A stretch of DNA of 64,000 nucleotides from Enhydrobacter aerosaccus (GTDB taxonomy: Bacteria > Pseudomonadota > Alphaproteobacteria > Reyranellales > Reyranellaceae). The stretch lies in the NCBI RefSeq assembly GCF_900167455.1, contig NZ_FUWJ01000008.1, positions 185,378 to 249,377 on the forward strand, in the 5' to 3' direction. Below, piece after piece: positions 8,308-16,740 of this stretch. The notes below the pieces were generated by a model, which had not been told where the DNA came from, ran no database searches, and saw only the letters and a list, made by a program, of their open reading frames with translations. Position numbers and translations under genes: made by a program. Numbering within the stretch: position 1 is the first letter of the stretch; every line of letters starts with the position of its first letter.

Positions 8308-9750
8308 TTATCGCATCGGAGTTGATGCTGCTGGCTCGCTTCCCGCCGAACCACCGCCGCCAATGGACAGAGCGGCCTGCAGGTCGGCCGCGGCGAGATA
8401 GAAGTCACGTCTGGCGTCCAGTGCGGAGGCGGTGGCGCCAATGCGCACGCGAGCGTCGACGAAGAACCGGAACAGATCGACGCGCAGCCCCTCACTGGCC
8501 AGTACGCCATTGGTGTACCGGAGTGACACCTCACGGGAGACCGTCTGGCGTAGCGGCAAGACTTGGTCACGCCAGAAACGGGCGATGTCGTAGGTGCCGC
8601 GATAGGTCTCGTAGGCGATGCGCGCCTCGGACCGTGCATTGACAGCTTTCGCAGCCAGCCGGTTCAGCGCCCGCATGTAGGTCTCCCGCGCTGTCCGCGT
8701 GCGGGCTTCGCCGGTATCGAAGATCGGTATCTGGAAGTCGAGCTGGGCGCCGCCGCGGTTGATTGCGGTATTGCTGTTGGTCAGCATGTTGGGCGATTCG
8801 TTATTATAGATACCGGCCAGTTGCAGCATCGAGACGTACCGGGTCGCTTCCGTGAGTGACAGGGATTTAGCCAGCGCGGCGACATCGTAGCGCCCCATGG
8901 TCAGGTCGACTCTGCGGTTGATGGCTTCGACCTCCACCGCAGCCATTGATTCGGGTTCGCCAGGAAGGGGCGGCAGCTCGGCGGGGAGGTTGAAGGAAGT
9001 GTCGCCTCCCCACAGCCCCATGAGGCGGATCAGCGTCTCACGCTCGCGGCGCGCCGTGAGCCGGGCCTGGGCCATGCGCGCGCTCAATTCGGCATAGAAG
9101 GCGGCCAGTTCGACCTGATCGAGCTGGTCGCCGCCGCCGGCTTGACCTAGCTGCATATTTAGCCTCACGGCCGCGTCGACCGTGCTGCGCGCCTGGTCCA
9201 GGAAGCCGACCTGCTGCTGGGCCGCAACCGCCCGGATATAGGCCCGGCGCGTGTCCGTCGCGAGGGTCAGCGTGGTCGCCACAGCTTGTTGCCGAGCACG
9301 GGCAAACTGATCAGCGGCAATCTCCGTGCGACGAGGCAGGGTGATCAAGCTGAGGATGTCTCCAATCAACCTCAGCTCGAAATTTGCGACCCCCGTGCCT
9401 CCGATGTTCATCAGTGAGATCCCTGGGTTGGGCGGCAGGCTGGCCTGGACATAGGCTGCCTCGGAGATTCCCAGGTCGTTGTACGCCGCCTGCAGGTCGC
9501 GGTTGTTGAGCAGCGCCACCTCAACTGCGGCATCGGCCGAGAGGGGTGCAGCCAGCAGGGCCGCGACTTGTTCCTTCGCCCGCTGCGCCTGCTCGATGTT
9601 GGTGATCTTGACGACGTTCTTGCCGACGCCGGGACTGATCTCCCGGCCAACGCCCAGTGCCACCTCACCCATGCCGCCATCTGGCGAGAAGGAGGCGCAA
9701 CCGGCCAGAAGGCCGATAAGAGAAAGCACGATGATGGCAGCCTTTGTCAT
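8308..9750 (-). CDS. cusC: TolC-family outer-membrane channel of the Cus-type pump
   Basis: A 480-residue TolC-type lipoprotein (lipobox LAGC). Duplicate helical repeats carry NRDLQAAYNDLGISEAAYVQ and PIFDTGEARTRTARETYMRALNRLA, nearly the same as in the channel at 470-1930. It is the last gene of the minus-strand cus operon; its ATG overlaps the preceding small lipoprotein stop (ATGA). It should form the outer-membrane exit duct for CusBA. The symbol is by role; sequence alone does not separate CusC from other heavy-metal TolC proteins. Confidence 0.9.
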   Translation of the reverse strand: MTKAAIIVLSLIGLLAGCASFSPDGGMGEVALGVGREISPGVGKNVVKITNIEQAQRAKEQVAALLAAPLSADAAVEVALLNNRDLQAAYNDLGISEAAYVQASLPPNPGISLMNIGGTGVANFELRLIGDILSLITLPRRTEIAADQFARARQQAVATTLTLATDTRRAYIRAVAAQQQVGFLDQARSTVDAAVRLNMQLGQAGGGDQLDQVELAAFYAELSARMAQARLTARRERETLIRLMGLWGGDTSFNLPAELPPLPGEPESMAAVEVEAINRRVDLTMGRYDVAALAKSLSLTEATRYVSMLQLAGIYNNESPNMLTNSNTAINRGGAQLDFQIPIFDTGEARTRTARETYMRALNRLAAKAVNARSEARIAYETYRGTYDIARFWRDQVLPLRQTVSREVSLRYTNGVLASEGLRVDLFRFFVDARVRIGATASALDARRDFYLAAADLQAALSIGGGGSAGSEPAASTPMR

Positions 9751-9923
9751 GGCGCCACTCCCAGTCCGTGATAGACCGTCCCAGCCATCACAGGGCGATA
9801 GGGCGCGTCGGCAGAAGTTGCAGCTGGGTCATCGGGCTCGGGCAACGGCGCCAGCGTCGGTGGCGGCGACGTTGCACAGGCCTGGAGCATCATCAGTAAT
9901 GCGGTGAGCACGAAGAGCTTCAT
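9747..9923 (-). CDS. 58-residue lipoprotein between cusA and its TolC gene
   Basis: It starts at the ATG 9921-9923, which overlaps the cusA stop (ATGA), and ends in a TGA that overlaps the TolC start. So it is coupled on both sides. The signal is MKLFVLTALLMMLQAC with Cys16 as the lipid site, followed by a Pro-rich linker and YRPVMAGTVYHGLG. The protein at 246-473 has the same layout and core. The short length and linker suggest a small outer-membrane accessory of the channel. A longer open frame here in the same phase is only read-through of antisense-like sequence in cusA and is not a gene. Confidence 0.8.
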   Translation of the reverse strand: MKLFVLTALLMMLQACATSPPPTLAPLPEPDDPAATSADAPYRPVMAGTVYHGLGVAP

Positions 9924-12900
9924 GGGTGCGCCTCCCTTAGCGTTCCAGGTGCAGGTTGCAGACGCCAGCCTTTCACCAAACCATAGAGCGCGGGAATGAC
10001 CAGCAAGGTGAGCAGGGTCGAGCTCACCATGCCGCCGATCATCGGTACGGCGATGCGCTGCATCACTTCCGAGCCCGTTCCGGTGCTCCACAGGATCGGC
10101 AGCAGGCCGGCCATGATGGCCGTCACCGTCATCATCTTTGGCCGCACCCGCTCGACGGCGCCTTCGACGATCGCGGCCGTGAGGTCGGAGCGATCGAGCG
10201 GGCGCCCTTCGGCTTCCGCTCGTCGTCGGCGCTCGGCCAAGGCGTGGTCGAGGTAGATCAGCATCACGACGCCGGTCTCTGCGGCGACGCCGGCAAGGGC
10301 GATGAAGCCCACCGCGACGGCGACGCTCATGTTGAAGCCCATCCACCAAACGAGCCAGAAGCCGCCGACCAGCGAGAAGGGCAGCGACAGCATCACGATC
10401 AGAGTCTCGGTCATGCGCTGGAAATTGAGGTAGAGGAGCACGAAGATCAGGAGCAGCGTCGCCGGCACCACGATCTGCAGGCGCGCCTCCGCCCGCTGCA
10501 GAAACTCGAACTGGCCGCTCCACACGGCGTAGAAGCCGGGCGGAAACTTGACCTTTTCCTGTACGGCGCGCTGGGCGTCGGCGACGTAGCTGCCGAGGTC
10601 GCGGTCGCGGTAATCGATGAAGATGTAGACCGCAAGCTGGGCGTTCTCGGTGCGGATCGTTGTCGGGCCCCGATTGGGCTTCACCTCGGCGAGCTGGCCG
10701 AGCGGGATCATGCCGCCGCTCATGGTCGAGACCAGGACGTCGGAGGCGATGGCCCGCGGATCGGAGCGCAGGTCACGCGGATAGCGAACGTTGATCGTAT
10801 AGCGTTCCCGGCCCTCGACCGTCGTGGCGACTGCCTCACCACCGAGCGCGCTCGACACGGCCAACTGGAGATCCTCGATCAGCACACCGTATTGTGCCAG
10901 CCGGGTCCGGTCGGGCACGATGTCGAGGAAGGAGCCGCCGGTGACACGCTCAGCGAACGCTGATGTCGTGCCGGGCACATCGCGCACTGCAGCTTCGACC
11001 TGGCGCGCGAGATTTTCCAGCTCGCCGAGATCGCGGCCTAAGAGCTTGATGCCGACGGGCGTGCGGATGCCCGTCGCCAGCATGTCGGTACGGGCCTTGA
11101 TGGGCATCGTCCAGGCGTTACTGACGCCGGGGAATTGCAGGGCCCGGTCGAGTTCAGCAATTACCTTGTCGATGTTCATGCCAGGCCGCCACTGGTCCTT
11201 GGGCTTGAGGCTGATCACCGTCTCGAACATCTCGAGCGGCGCGGGATCGGTGGCGGTGGTGGCGCGGCCGGCTTTGCCGTAGACCGAGGCCACCTCTGGG
11301 AACGACTTGATGATCTTGTCCTGGGTCTGCAGCAGCTCGGCCGACTTGGTGACCGAGAGCCCAGGCAACGTGGTCGGCATATAGAACAGCGTACCCTCGT
11401 CGAGGCTTGGCATGAACTCGCTGCCGACCCGCATCGCAGGCCATGCCGTCGCGCCCAAGACCGCCACCGCCAACAGGATAGTCGGCACGCGCGCCCACAA
11501 TACCAGCCGGATCGCCGGACGATAGAGCCAGATCAATGCTCGGTTCACCGGGTTGCGTCGCTCGGGCAAAATGCGGCCGCGCACGAACAGGACCATCAGC
11601 GCCGGCACCAGGGTCACCGACAACAGCGCCGACGCGGCCATTGCGAGGCTCTTGGTCCAGGCCAGCGGCTTGAAGAGCCGGCCCTCCTGGGCCTCCAGGG
11701 TGAAGATCGGCAGGAACGAGACGGTGATGACCAGCAGGCTGAAGAACAGCGCCGGGCCAACCTCGACCGCCGCCGCTATGATCGCCTCAGTGCGCGACTC
11801 CCCCGGCTTCAATCGCTCAAGGTGCTTGTGGGCATTCTCGATCATGACGATCGCGGCGTCGATCATGGCGCCGATGGCGATGGCGATGCCGCCGAGGCTC
11901 ATGATGTTCGAGCCGATGCCCAGCGCATGCATGGCGAGGAACGCCATCAGAATGCCAACCGGCAAGGTGATGATCGCTACCAACGCCGAGCGTAGATGAA
12001 GCAGGAATACGAAACAGACCACCGCTACCACGATGCTTTCCTCGATCAGCGTGTAGACGAGGGTATCGATGGCCCGATAGATCAGGTCCGAGCGATCGTA
12101 GACTGGCTCGATGCGAACACCCTCCGGCAGGCCGGCGGCAATCTCCTTGAGTTTGGATTTGACGTTGGAGATGACATCGAGCGCGTTCTGCCCGAAGCGC
12201 TGCAGCACGATGCCGCTCACCACTTCGCCCTCGCCATCGAGCTCGGTGAGGCCGCGCCGCTCGTCGGGGCCAAACTCGACCCGCGCCACGTCGCGCAGCA
12301 GTACCGGCACCGTCCCGTCGGCGCGCAGCACAATCTGCTCGAGGTCCGCCACGTTCTTGATGTAGCCTCGCCCGCGCACCATGAACTCGGTCTCGGCCAT
12401 CTCGACGACCCGGCCGCCGACTTCCCGGTTGGAGGCCCGGATAGTCTCGATGACTCGGGCGAGCGGCACGCCGAACGAGCGCAGCTTCACGGGATCGACG
12501 ACGACGTTATATTGCCGCACGAAGCCGCCGACGCTCGCCACTTCGGCCACGCCTTCGGCCTTGGCCGCGCCGAAGCGGATGAACCAGTCCTGCAGCGAGC
12601 GCAACTCGGCCAGGGAGCGGTTCGCGCCGACCACAACGTACTGGTAGACCCAGCCGACTCCGGTGGCGTCCGGTCCTAGGGTCGGCTTGACGTCGGCCGG
12701 CAGTTTCTGGGCGCCCGAGTTGAGGTATTCCAGCACGCGGCTGCGCGCCCAGTAGATGTCGGTGCCATCCTCGAAGATGATGTAGACGAACGACACGCCG
12801 AAGAAAGAGAAGCCGCGCACGGCGCGACTGCGCGGCACCGCAAGCATGGCCGTCGTGAGTGGATAGGTGACTTGGTCCTCGACCACCTGCGGCGCCTGAC

Positions 12901-13063
12901 CCGGCATCTCGGTATAGACGATGACCTGGGTGTCGGAGAGGTCAGGGATGGCGTCGAGCGAAACGTGGCGGACGGCGTAGAGACCACCGCCGATCAGACC
13001 GAGGGTCGCGATGAAAACCAGCAGCAGGCTCCGGGCAGACCAACGGATGAGGCCGGCGATCAC
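9920..13063 (-). CDS. cusA: CusA-type RND heavy-metal exporter (Cu(I)/Ag(I))
   Basis: A 1047-residue inner-membrane RND pump of normal family length. It opens with the HME-RND signature (IRWSARSLLLVF, SLDAIPDLSDTQVIVYTEMPGQAPQ). The TM4 Asp for proton transfer is in AIAIGAMIDAAIVMIENAHKHLE. Two methionine positions matching the Cu(I)/Ag(I) relay of CusA are visible (FYMPTTLPG and TDMLATGIRTPVGIK). The start ATG overlaps the cusB stop and its own stop overlaps the small lipoprotein gene. It exports monovalent copper or silver from periplasm and cytoplasm through the TolC partner. A 3' fragment of another cusA is at 43928-44047. Confidence 0.95.
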   Translation of the reverse strand: MIAGLIRWSARSLLLVFIATLGLIGGGLYAVRHVSLDAIPDLSDTQVIVYTEMPGQAPQVVEDQVTYPLTTAMLAVPRSRAVRGFSFFGVSFVYIIFEDGTDIYWARSRVLEYLNSGAQKLPADVKPTLGPDATGVGWVYQYVVVGANRSLAELRSLQDWFIRFGAAKAEGVAEVASVGGFVRQYNVVVDPVKLRSFGVPLARVIETIRASNREVGGRVVEMAETEFMVRGRGYIKNVADLEQIVLRADGTVPVLLRDVARVEFGPDERRGLTELDGEGEVVSGIVLQRFGQNALDVISNVKSKLKEIAAGLPEGVRIEPVYDRSDLIYRAIDTLVYTLIEESIVVAVVCFVFLLHLRSALVAIITLPVGILMAFLAMHALGIGSNIMSLGGIAIAIGAMIDAAIVMIENAHKHLERLKPGESRTEAIIAAAVEVGPALFFSLLVITVSFLPIFTLEAQEGRLFKPLAWTKSLAMAASALLSVTLVPALMVLFVRGRILPERRNPVNRALIWLYRPAIRLVLWARVPTILLAVAVLGATAWPAMRVGSEFMPSLDEGTLFYMPTTLPGLSVTKSAELLQTQDKIIKSFPEVASVYGKAGRATTATDPAPLEMFETVISLKPKDQWRPGMNIDKVIAELDRALQFPGVSNAWTMPIKARTDMLATGIRTPVGIKLLGRDLGELENLARQVEAAVRDVPGTTSAFAERVTGGSFLDIVPDRTRLAQYGVLIEDLQLAVSSALGGEAVATTVEGRERYTINVRYPRDLRSDPRAIASDVLVSTMSGGMIPLGQLAEVKPNRGPTTIRTENAQLAVYIFIDYRDRDLGSYVADAQRAVQEKVKFPPGFYAVWSGQFEFLQRAEARLQIVVPATLLLIFVLLYLNFQRMTETLIVMLSLPFSLVGGFWLVWWMGFNMSVAVAVGFIALAGVAAETGVVMLIYLDHALAERRRRAEAEGRPLDRSDLTAAIVEGAVERVRPKMMTVTAIMAGLLPILWSTGTGSEVMQRIAVPMIGGMVSSTLLTLLVIPALYGLVKGWRLQPAPGTLREAHP

Positions 13064-14322
13064 TTGCTCTCTCCCGCCGTGAAGGCGCCAAGGGCCGCCC
13101 TGAGGTTGCTTTCGGCATCGATCAGGAAGGTCGCCGAGGTGACCACACGCTCGCCGGGCTTCAGCCCGTCGAGCACCTGAATATAGCCCGGCACGCGCGC
13201 GCCAAGTTTCACAGTCACCGGCTGGTAGCGGCCCTCGCCGCGCTCGACCAGCACGATCTGGCGCTGGCCGCTGTCGATCACCGCGGAATCAGGTACGGCG
13301 AGCGCGCGGCCTAACGGCGCCTCGATCTCGACAGTGGCCGCCATATCGGCGCGCAGCAGACCATCGAGGTTAGCAACCTCGATGCGCAGCCGCGCCGTGC
13401 GGCTTTCCTTGCCAACATTAGGATAGATGAAGATCACGCGGCCGGGAAACGACCGGTCGGGCCAGGTGTTGACCATTACCTTGGCCATGTCGCCCACCTT
13501 CACGTAGGCGAGATCCTGTTCGTACACCTCGGCCAGCACCCACATCGTTGATGTATCGACGATGCGAAACAGCACCTCGCCAGGCTGGTAGCGCATCCCC
13601 TTGACCGCCATCTTCTCGACGACCGTGCCGGCTTCTGGCGCCGGTACGCCGATGATGCGTGACGCGCGGTCGCCACGGCGCAGCTTCTCAAGCTCGGCCT
13701 CGGGATAGTCGAGATTGCGCAGGCGGCCCTCGGCACCGCTCTGCGTGCCGCGCGACAGCATGAATTCTTGCTGCAACACGTTGAGCTCGGGGCTGTAGAC
13801 GTCAAACAGCGTCTGGCCGGCCTTCACGACGTCGCCGGTGGCGTTGACGTATAGCTTCTCGATCCAACCGCCGAACTTCGGCGCGACCACGGCCTGGCGG
13901 CGCTCATCGTACTGCACTGAGGCGAAAGTGCGGATGGTCCGCGCCAGTTGCCGCTCCTCGACCAATTCGCTGCGCACGCCGAGCCGCTGCACACGATCGA
14001 GGCTCACCTTGACGATGTCGGAGGCCTGCGGTTCCTCTGCGTCGTCGCAAACCGGTATGTAGTCCATGTTCATCGAATCCTTTTTGGGCACCGGAGAGGT
14101 GTCGGGTGCACCCATGGGATTGCGATAGAGCTTGGCCGGCTTGCCGTTACACGGGCCTGTGGGTGTAGGCCCTGCAGCCTCAGCGGATGACATCGGGCTG
14201 GTTGAGCCGCCGCCTTTCCACATCCACAATACGGCCGCGGCGCCTGCGGCCCCGCCCAGCAACAGCGCGATTAGTGCAATCGCCACGGCGTGCGCCCGCT
14301 TCGAATGTGGTGTGCTCGACAT
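13060..14322 (-). CDS. cusB: CusB-type membrane-fusion protein
   Basis: About 420 residues. The ATG at 14322 has GGAAGGAAAG upstream and is preferred to the TTG/GTG-type start at 14376. It has an N-terminal membrane anchor (AHAVAIALIALLLGG), then a heavy-metal-binding segment (YRNPMGAPDTSPVPKKDSMNMDYIPV) with the Met residues of the HMBD family, then barrel-sandwich and beta-barrel domains (GWIEKLYVNATGDVVKAGQ, GEVLFRIVDTSTMWVLAEV). It links CusA to the outer-membrane channel and passes copper to the pump. It overlaps cusA by ATGA. Confidence 0.94.
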   Translation of the reverse strand: MSSTPHSKRAHAVAIALIALLLGGAAGAAAVLWMWKGGGSTSPMSSAEAAGPTPTGPCNGKPAKLYRNPMGAPDTSPVPKKDSMNMDYIPVCDDAEEPQASDIVKVSLDRVQRLGVRSELVEERQLARTIRTFASVQYDERRQAVVAPKFGGWIEKLYVNATGDVVKAGQTLFDVYSPELNVLQQEFMLSRGTQSGAEGRLRNLDYPEAELEKLRRGDRASRIIGVPAPEAGTVVEKMAVKGMRYQPGEVLFRIVDTSTMWVLAEVYEQDLAYVKVGDMAKVMVNTWPDRSFPGRVIFIYPNVGKESRTARLRIEVANLDGLLRADMAATVEIEAPLGRALAVPDSAVIDSGQRQIVLVERGEGRYQPVTVKLGARVPGYIQVLDGLKPGERVVTSATFLIDAESNLRAALGAFTAGESK

Positions 14323-14411
14323 GCGACTTTCCTTCCAACAACTTCGCGTGCATACGCGCGAGCAGCGCAATGCCATTGGGCATTCGCTTCGCTACAATAA
14401 ACGCCGGGAAG

Positions 14412-14759
14412 TTAGGATCGCGGTGGGAAGGGATCGGGTGGCGGAGATCGGCCGTGCAGGGCGGCCAGCGGCGAGGAACTTACCGCTTCAGTAGTTGATA
14501 CCTCGCCCAAGGAAAAATCCGCCACGCCGAGTGCGGGCGCCGAGGCCACGCAGGTCTGGACGCAACCGGCCATCGCTGGCTGGCACGGCGCCCCTTGGCA
14601 ATCGGGGCAGTTATCACAGGGCTCGGATGCTGCCGTCTGCGCCGGTACGCTATTGAGCGAAGGTGCCGACCAAAAAGCGGCCGCGGGCAGACTTGCCGCG
14701 AGAACGGCAAAGCAGCCTAGCAGGCCAGCAAGGAGGCGCAGACGACGCATGGCTATCAT
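14412..14759 (-). CDS. Small Cys-rich periplasmic protein upstream of cusB
   Basis: 115 residues: a signal peptide (LLAGLLGCFAVLAASLPAAA), a Cys-rich centre (CDNCPDCQGAPCQPAMAGCVQTC) and a Pro-rich end, GRSPPPDPFPPRS. The end pattern recurs in the protein at 21896-22258 (HAPDPYPPKS), so the two seem to be one family often found beside metal efflux genes. The Cys cluster could bind Cu(I). Function is not established. It lies 90 bases before the cusB start on the same strand. Confidence 0.7.
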   Translation of the reverse strand: MIAMRRLRLLAGLLGCFAVLAASLPAAAFWSAPSLNSVPAQTAASEPCDNCPDCQGAPCQPAMAGCVQTCVASAPALGVADFSLGEVSTTEAVSSSPLAALHGRSPPPDPFPPRS

Positions 14760-14884
14760 AGTGTGCTAATCGGTCGAACCTGCCAACAGCGCAGTTGTCA
14801 CGGTAGCGCTATGCAGAGACGCTGCATCGATGACGTGGCGCTCGGTCAAGACCATCCAGCCTTCGGTTCGAATAACGCGACTTC

Positions 14885-15004
14885 TCACTTCGATCGTAGG
14901 TATTTGACGAGAGCCGCAGCGCCCAACAGAAGAACGACGAGGGCTAGTATTCCAATCACCCATCCGCCCCACATCATGGTACCGCAGGACATGTCTTCGC
15001 TCAT
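14885..15004 (-). CDS. 39-residue single-pass membrane peptide with Cys and Met
   Basis: The reading is ATG at 15004 to TGA at 14885. The product begins MSEDMSCGTMMWGGWVIG, then a hydrophobic helix and a basic end (KYLRSK). An AGGAG lies eight bases upstream. Cys and three Met residues just before the helix would face the periplasm or lie in the membrane and could bind Cu(I). Tiny membrane peptides of this layout are common in copper clusters. It sits between the Cys-rich protein gene and cusF on the same strand. Confidence 0.65.
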   Translation of the reverse strand: MSEDMSCGTMMWGGWVIGILALVVLLLGAAALVKYLRSK

Positions 15005-15112
15005 CGGATTTGCTCCTATCGGATTGGCCAGCGCGCAGTGACGTAACGGCGCCACATTTCGGCAGTTGCCGATCGCCGACGGACCGAAGCGCGCGGGATA
15101 GACACGGTCTTC

Positions 15113-15433
15113 TCAATTGGCGTTCTCTATTCTGCTGATGACGAACCCATCGTTGTCGCGTTCCACCTTGAACCGAATCTTGTCTCCCGGGGTCAGTCCC
15201 GCGAGCATCGCCGGCTCCTTGACCTGAAAGATCATGGTCATGGCTTCCATGAAGAGGTGGGGAATCGGCTTGTGCTCGATGGCGATTTTGCCGGCATCGC
15301 GATCGACCTTAACGACGCGGCCGGCCGGCAGAACCCGTTCGCCGGACAGGCTGGCGTCCCACGCCAGCGTGGGCGCGGCAATTGCGCTGGTCGTCGCTGC
15401 GACGACCAGCACTATAGCTCTTCGGCGGAACAT
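15113..15433 (-). CDS. cusF: CusF-like periplasmic copper chaperone
   Basis: 106 residues with a signal peptide (AIVLVVAATTSAIAA) and a CusF-type barrel: VLPAGRVVKVDRDAGKIAIEH then FMEAMTMIFQVKEPAML, matching the copper-site region of CusF (His, Met-x-Met). GGAGAG stands six bases before the ATG. It is in the minus-strand cluster with cusBA and should feed Cu(I) to the pump. It is more diverged from the copy at 3876 than the broken copy near 18.1 kb is. Confidence 0.88.
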   Translation of the reverse strand: MFRRRAIVLVVAATTSAIAAPTLAWDASLSGERVLPAGRVVKVDRDAGKIAIEHKPIPHLFMEAMTMIFQVKEPAMLAGLTPGDKIRFKVERDNDGFVISRIENAN

Positions 15434-15526
15434 TTTCGCTCTCCATTAGTGTTTCTGGATCCGACGAGTGCCCGGCTTGGGCAGGCGCCGTGGGCCGAGT
15501 TCGTCATCGCGGGGCCCGCCAAGACT

Positions 15527-15982
15527 TCATTGGGCTTCAAAAGTGACCGCGCCGATGACCATCTCGCTCGCGCCGCGGATGGCCCTCTCCTGCATGAACT
15601 TCACGGAGAAGTTGAAAGAGCGCTCGACGCGAGTTGCACCTGGCACCTTGGCGGAGACCTGCAATGTTTGGGGACCGGCCGTTGCCGTCTCGACCCGGAA
15701 TCGGCGGGAACCTGTTGGCTCGGCGACAGAATTGATCGCCGTGGCCGCGGAGATCTCCGCGTTCGCAACCGGTGTGCCGTTGACCGTGCGCACGAGGCGG
15801 ACGGTTACCTCCGACTTGCCGGGACCGGCAGGTACCGCCTGCACCACCTCGAAGCGATAGTCTGAGGGTGCGGCGAAGGCGGGGCCCGACATCGTGATCG
15901 CCACCGCGGCGGCGAAGCTCGCTGCGCTCGCGGCCAGAACGGCGCCTGCGCCGACGAGCGTTCTGTGAAGTGGACATTCCAT
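15527..15982 (-). CDS. YtkA/FixH-like periplasmic protein
   Basis: 151 residues with a long Ala-rich signal peptide ending near GPAFA and a compact beta-rich domain (YRFEVVQAVPAGPGKSEVTVRLVRTVNGTPVANAEI). This resembles YtkA-like domains, which occur in copper and respiratory clusters but have no firm biochemical role. AAGGAG precedes the ATG. It is the first gene of the minus-strand cluster and its upstream region carries an ECF-type promoter facing it (16037-16065), so it is probably under the adjacent sigma factor. Confidence 0.65.
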   Translation of the reverse strand: MECPLHRTLVGAGAVLAASAASFAAAVAITMSGPAFAAPSDYRFEVVQAVPAGPGKSEVTVRLVRTVNGTPVANAEISAATAINSVAEPTGSRRFRVETATAGPQTLQVSAKVPGATRVERSFNFSVKFMQERAIRGASEMVIGAVTFEAQ

Positions 15983-16036
15983 GTCGATCTCCTTGTCTTG
16001 AGGGTTCCCTTCCTAAGGGAGTGGCCTCTTCCCGTA

Positions 16037-16065
16037 AGTTCGACGCGGAGGGGGCAACGGATACA
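16037..16065 (-). promoter_or_regulatory. ECF-sigma-type promoter for the YtkA-like gene
   Basis: On the minus strand: -35 TGTATCC, 16-base spacer, -10 CGAACT. This matches the SigF-type ECF consensus (GTAACC, N16, CGAA) described in Caulobacter and relatives at all but one position. It lies about 55 bases before the start at 15982 and mirrors the promoter at 16139-16167. Confidence 0.6.
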
Positions 16066-16138
16066 GGGTCATGCTCACGTTGACGTGAACGGCGCATTCG
16101 AGTGCACTGCGTGCCGTGACGAATTTTTTGGCGGTCCG

Positions 16139-16167
16139 TGTAACCAGGGCTGCCTCTCGCCCGAATA
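16139..16167 (+). promoter_or_regulatory. Autoregulatory ECF-type promoter of the sigma factor gene
   Basis: TGTAACC, a 16-base spacer and CGAATA, ending 16 bases before the sigma-factor ATG. This is an exact match to the GTAACC-N16-CGAA form known for SigF-type ECF sigma factors. The short leader means transcription starts almost at the gene. Confidence 0.65.
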
Positions 16168-16182
16168 AAAGACTGCAGCCGT

Positions 16183-16740
16183 ATGTCGACGAATGAGCAA
16201 GAGCTGAAGGCACTCATGACGGCCGGCCTCGACGGCGACGCTGCTGCATATCGGATGCTGCTCGAACGGCTCAGCCAGCATTTGCGCAGCTACTACCGAG
16301 GACGGCTTTCGCGTGTCGGGCGGGGGGACTTTGAAGCGGAGGATCTATTGCAGGAAACGTTGCTGGCGATCCACACCAGACGGCATACCTACGATCGAGC
16401 AGAGTTCTTCACGCCATGGATGCACGCCATCGCACGTTACAAGCTCATCGACTATCTGCGCCACACCAACTCGTCCTACCGCGACGTGCCGCTCGAGGAC
16501 GCCGGCGAGCTTACTTCGCACGCCGATCATGACGGGGTGGAGAGCTCGATCGACCTTAGGCGGCTGATGGCCCGGCTACCGGTCAAGATGCAACAAGCCA
16601 TTAAGTACGTGAAACTGGACGGATTGAGTGTCGCCGAGGCGGCGCGCCGCTCGGGCATGACGGAGTCGGCGGTCAAAATCAGCATCCACCGCGGATTGAA
16701 GGCGTTATCGGCGGTGATTAGGCCGGAGCACAAGACATGA
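16183..16740 (+). CDS. ECF sigma factor (SigF-like, NrsF-controlled)
   Basis: A 185-residue sigma-70 protein with only regions 2 and 4. Region 2 covers about residues 45-90 (DLLQETLLAIHTRRHTYDRAEFF, WMHAIARYKLIDYLR, the promoter-melting and -10 contacts). Region 4 covers about residues 125-180 (LPVKMQQAIKYVKLDGLSVAEAA, ESAVKISIHRGLKAL, the -35 helix). Its end overlaps the NrsF-type gene by ATGA, the standard sigma/anti-sigma arrangement. Members respond to heavy metals (chromate, cadmium) or singlet oxygen in other alphaproteobacteria. Divergent promoters on both sides match its expected site. Confidence 0.93.
   Translation: MSTNEQELKALMTAGLDGDAAAYRMLLERLSQHLRSYYRGRLSRVGRGDFEAEDLLQETLLAIHTRRHTYDRAEFFTPWMHAIARYKLIDYLRHTNSSYRDVPLEDAGELTSHADHDGVESSIDLRRLMARLPVKMQQAIKYVKLDGLSVAEAARRSGMTESAVKISIHRGLKALSAVIRPEHKT

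Noticed and set aside
9924-10523. N-terminal extension of the small lipoprotein frame into cusA
   Set aside because: The 258-codon frame is cusA in another phase; the true gene starts at the ATG overlapping the cusA stop, right at the lipoprotein signal.
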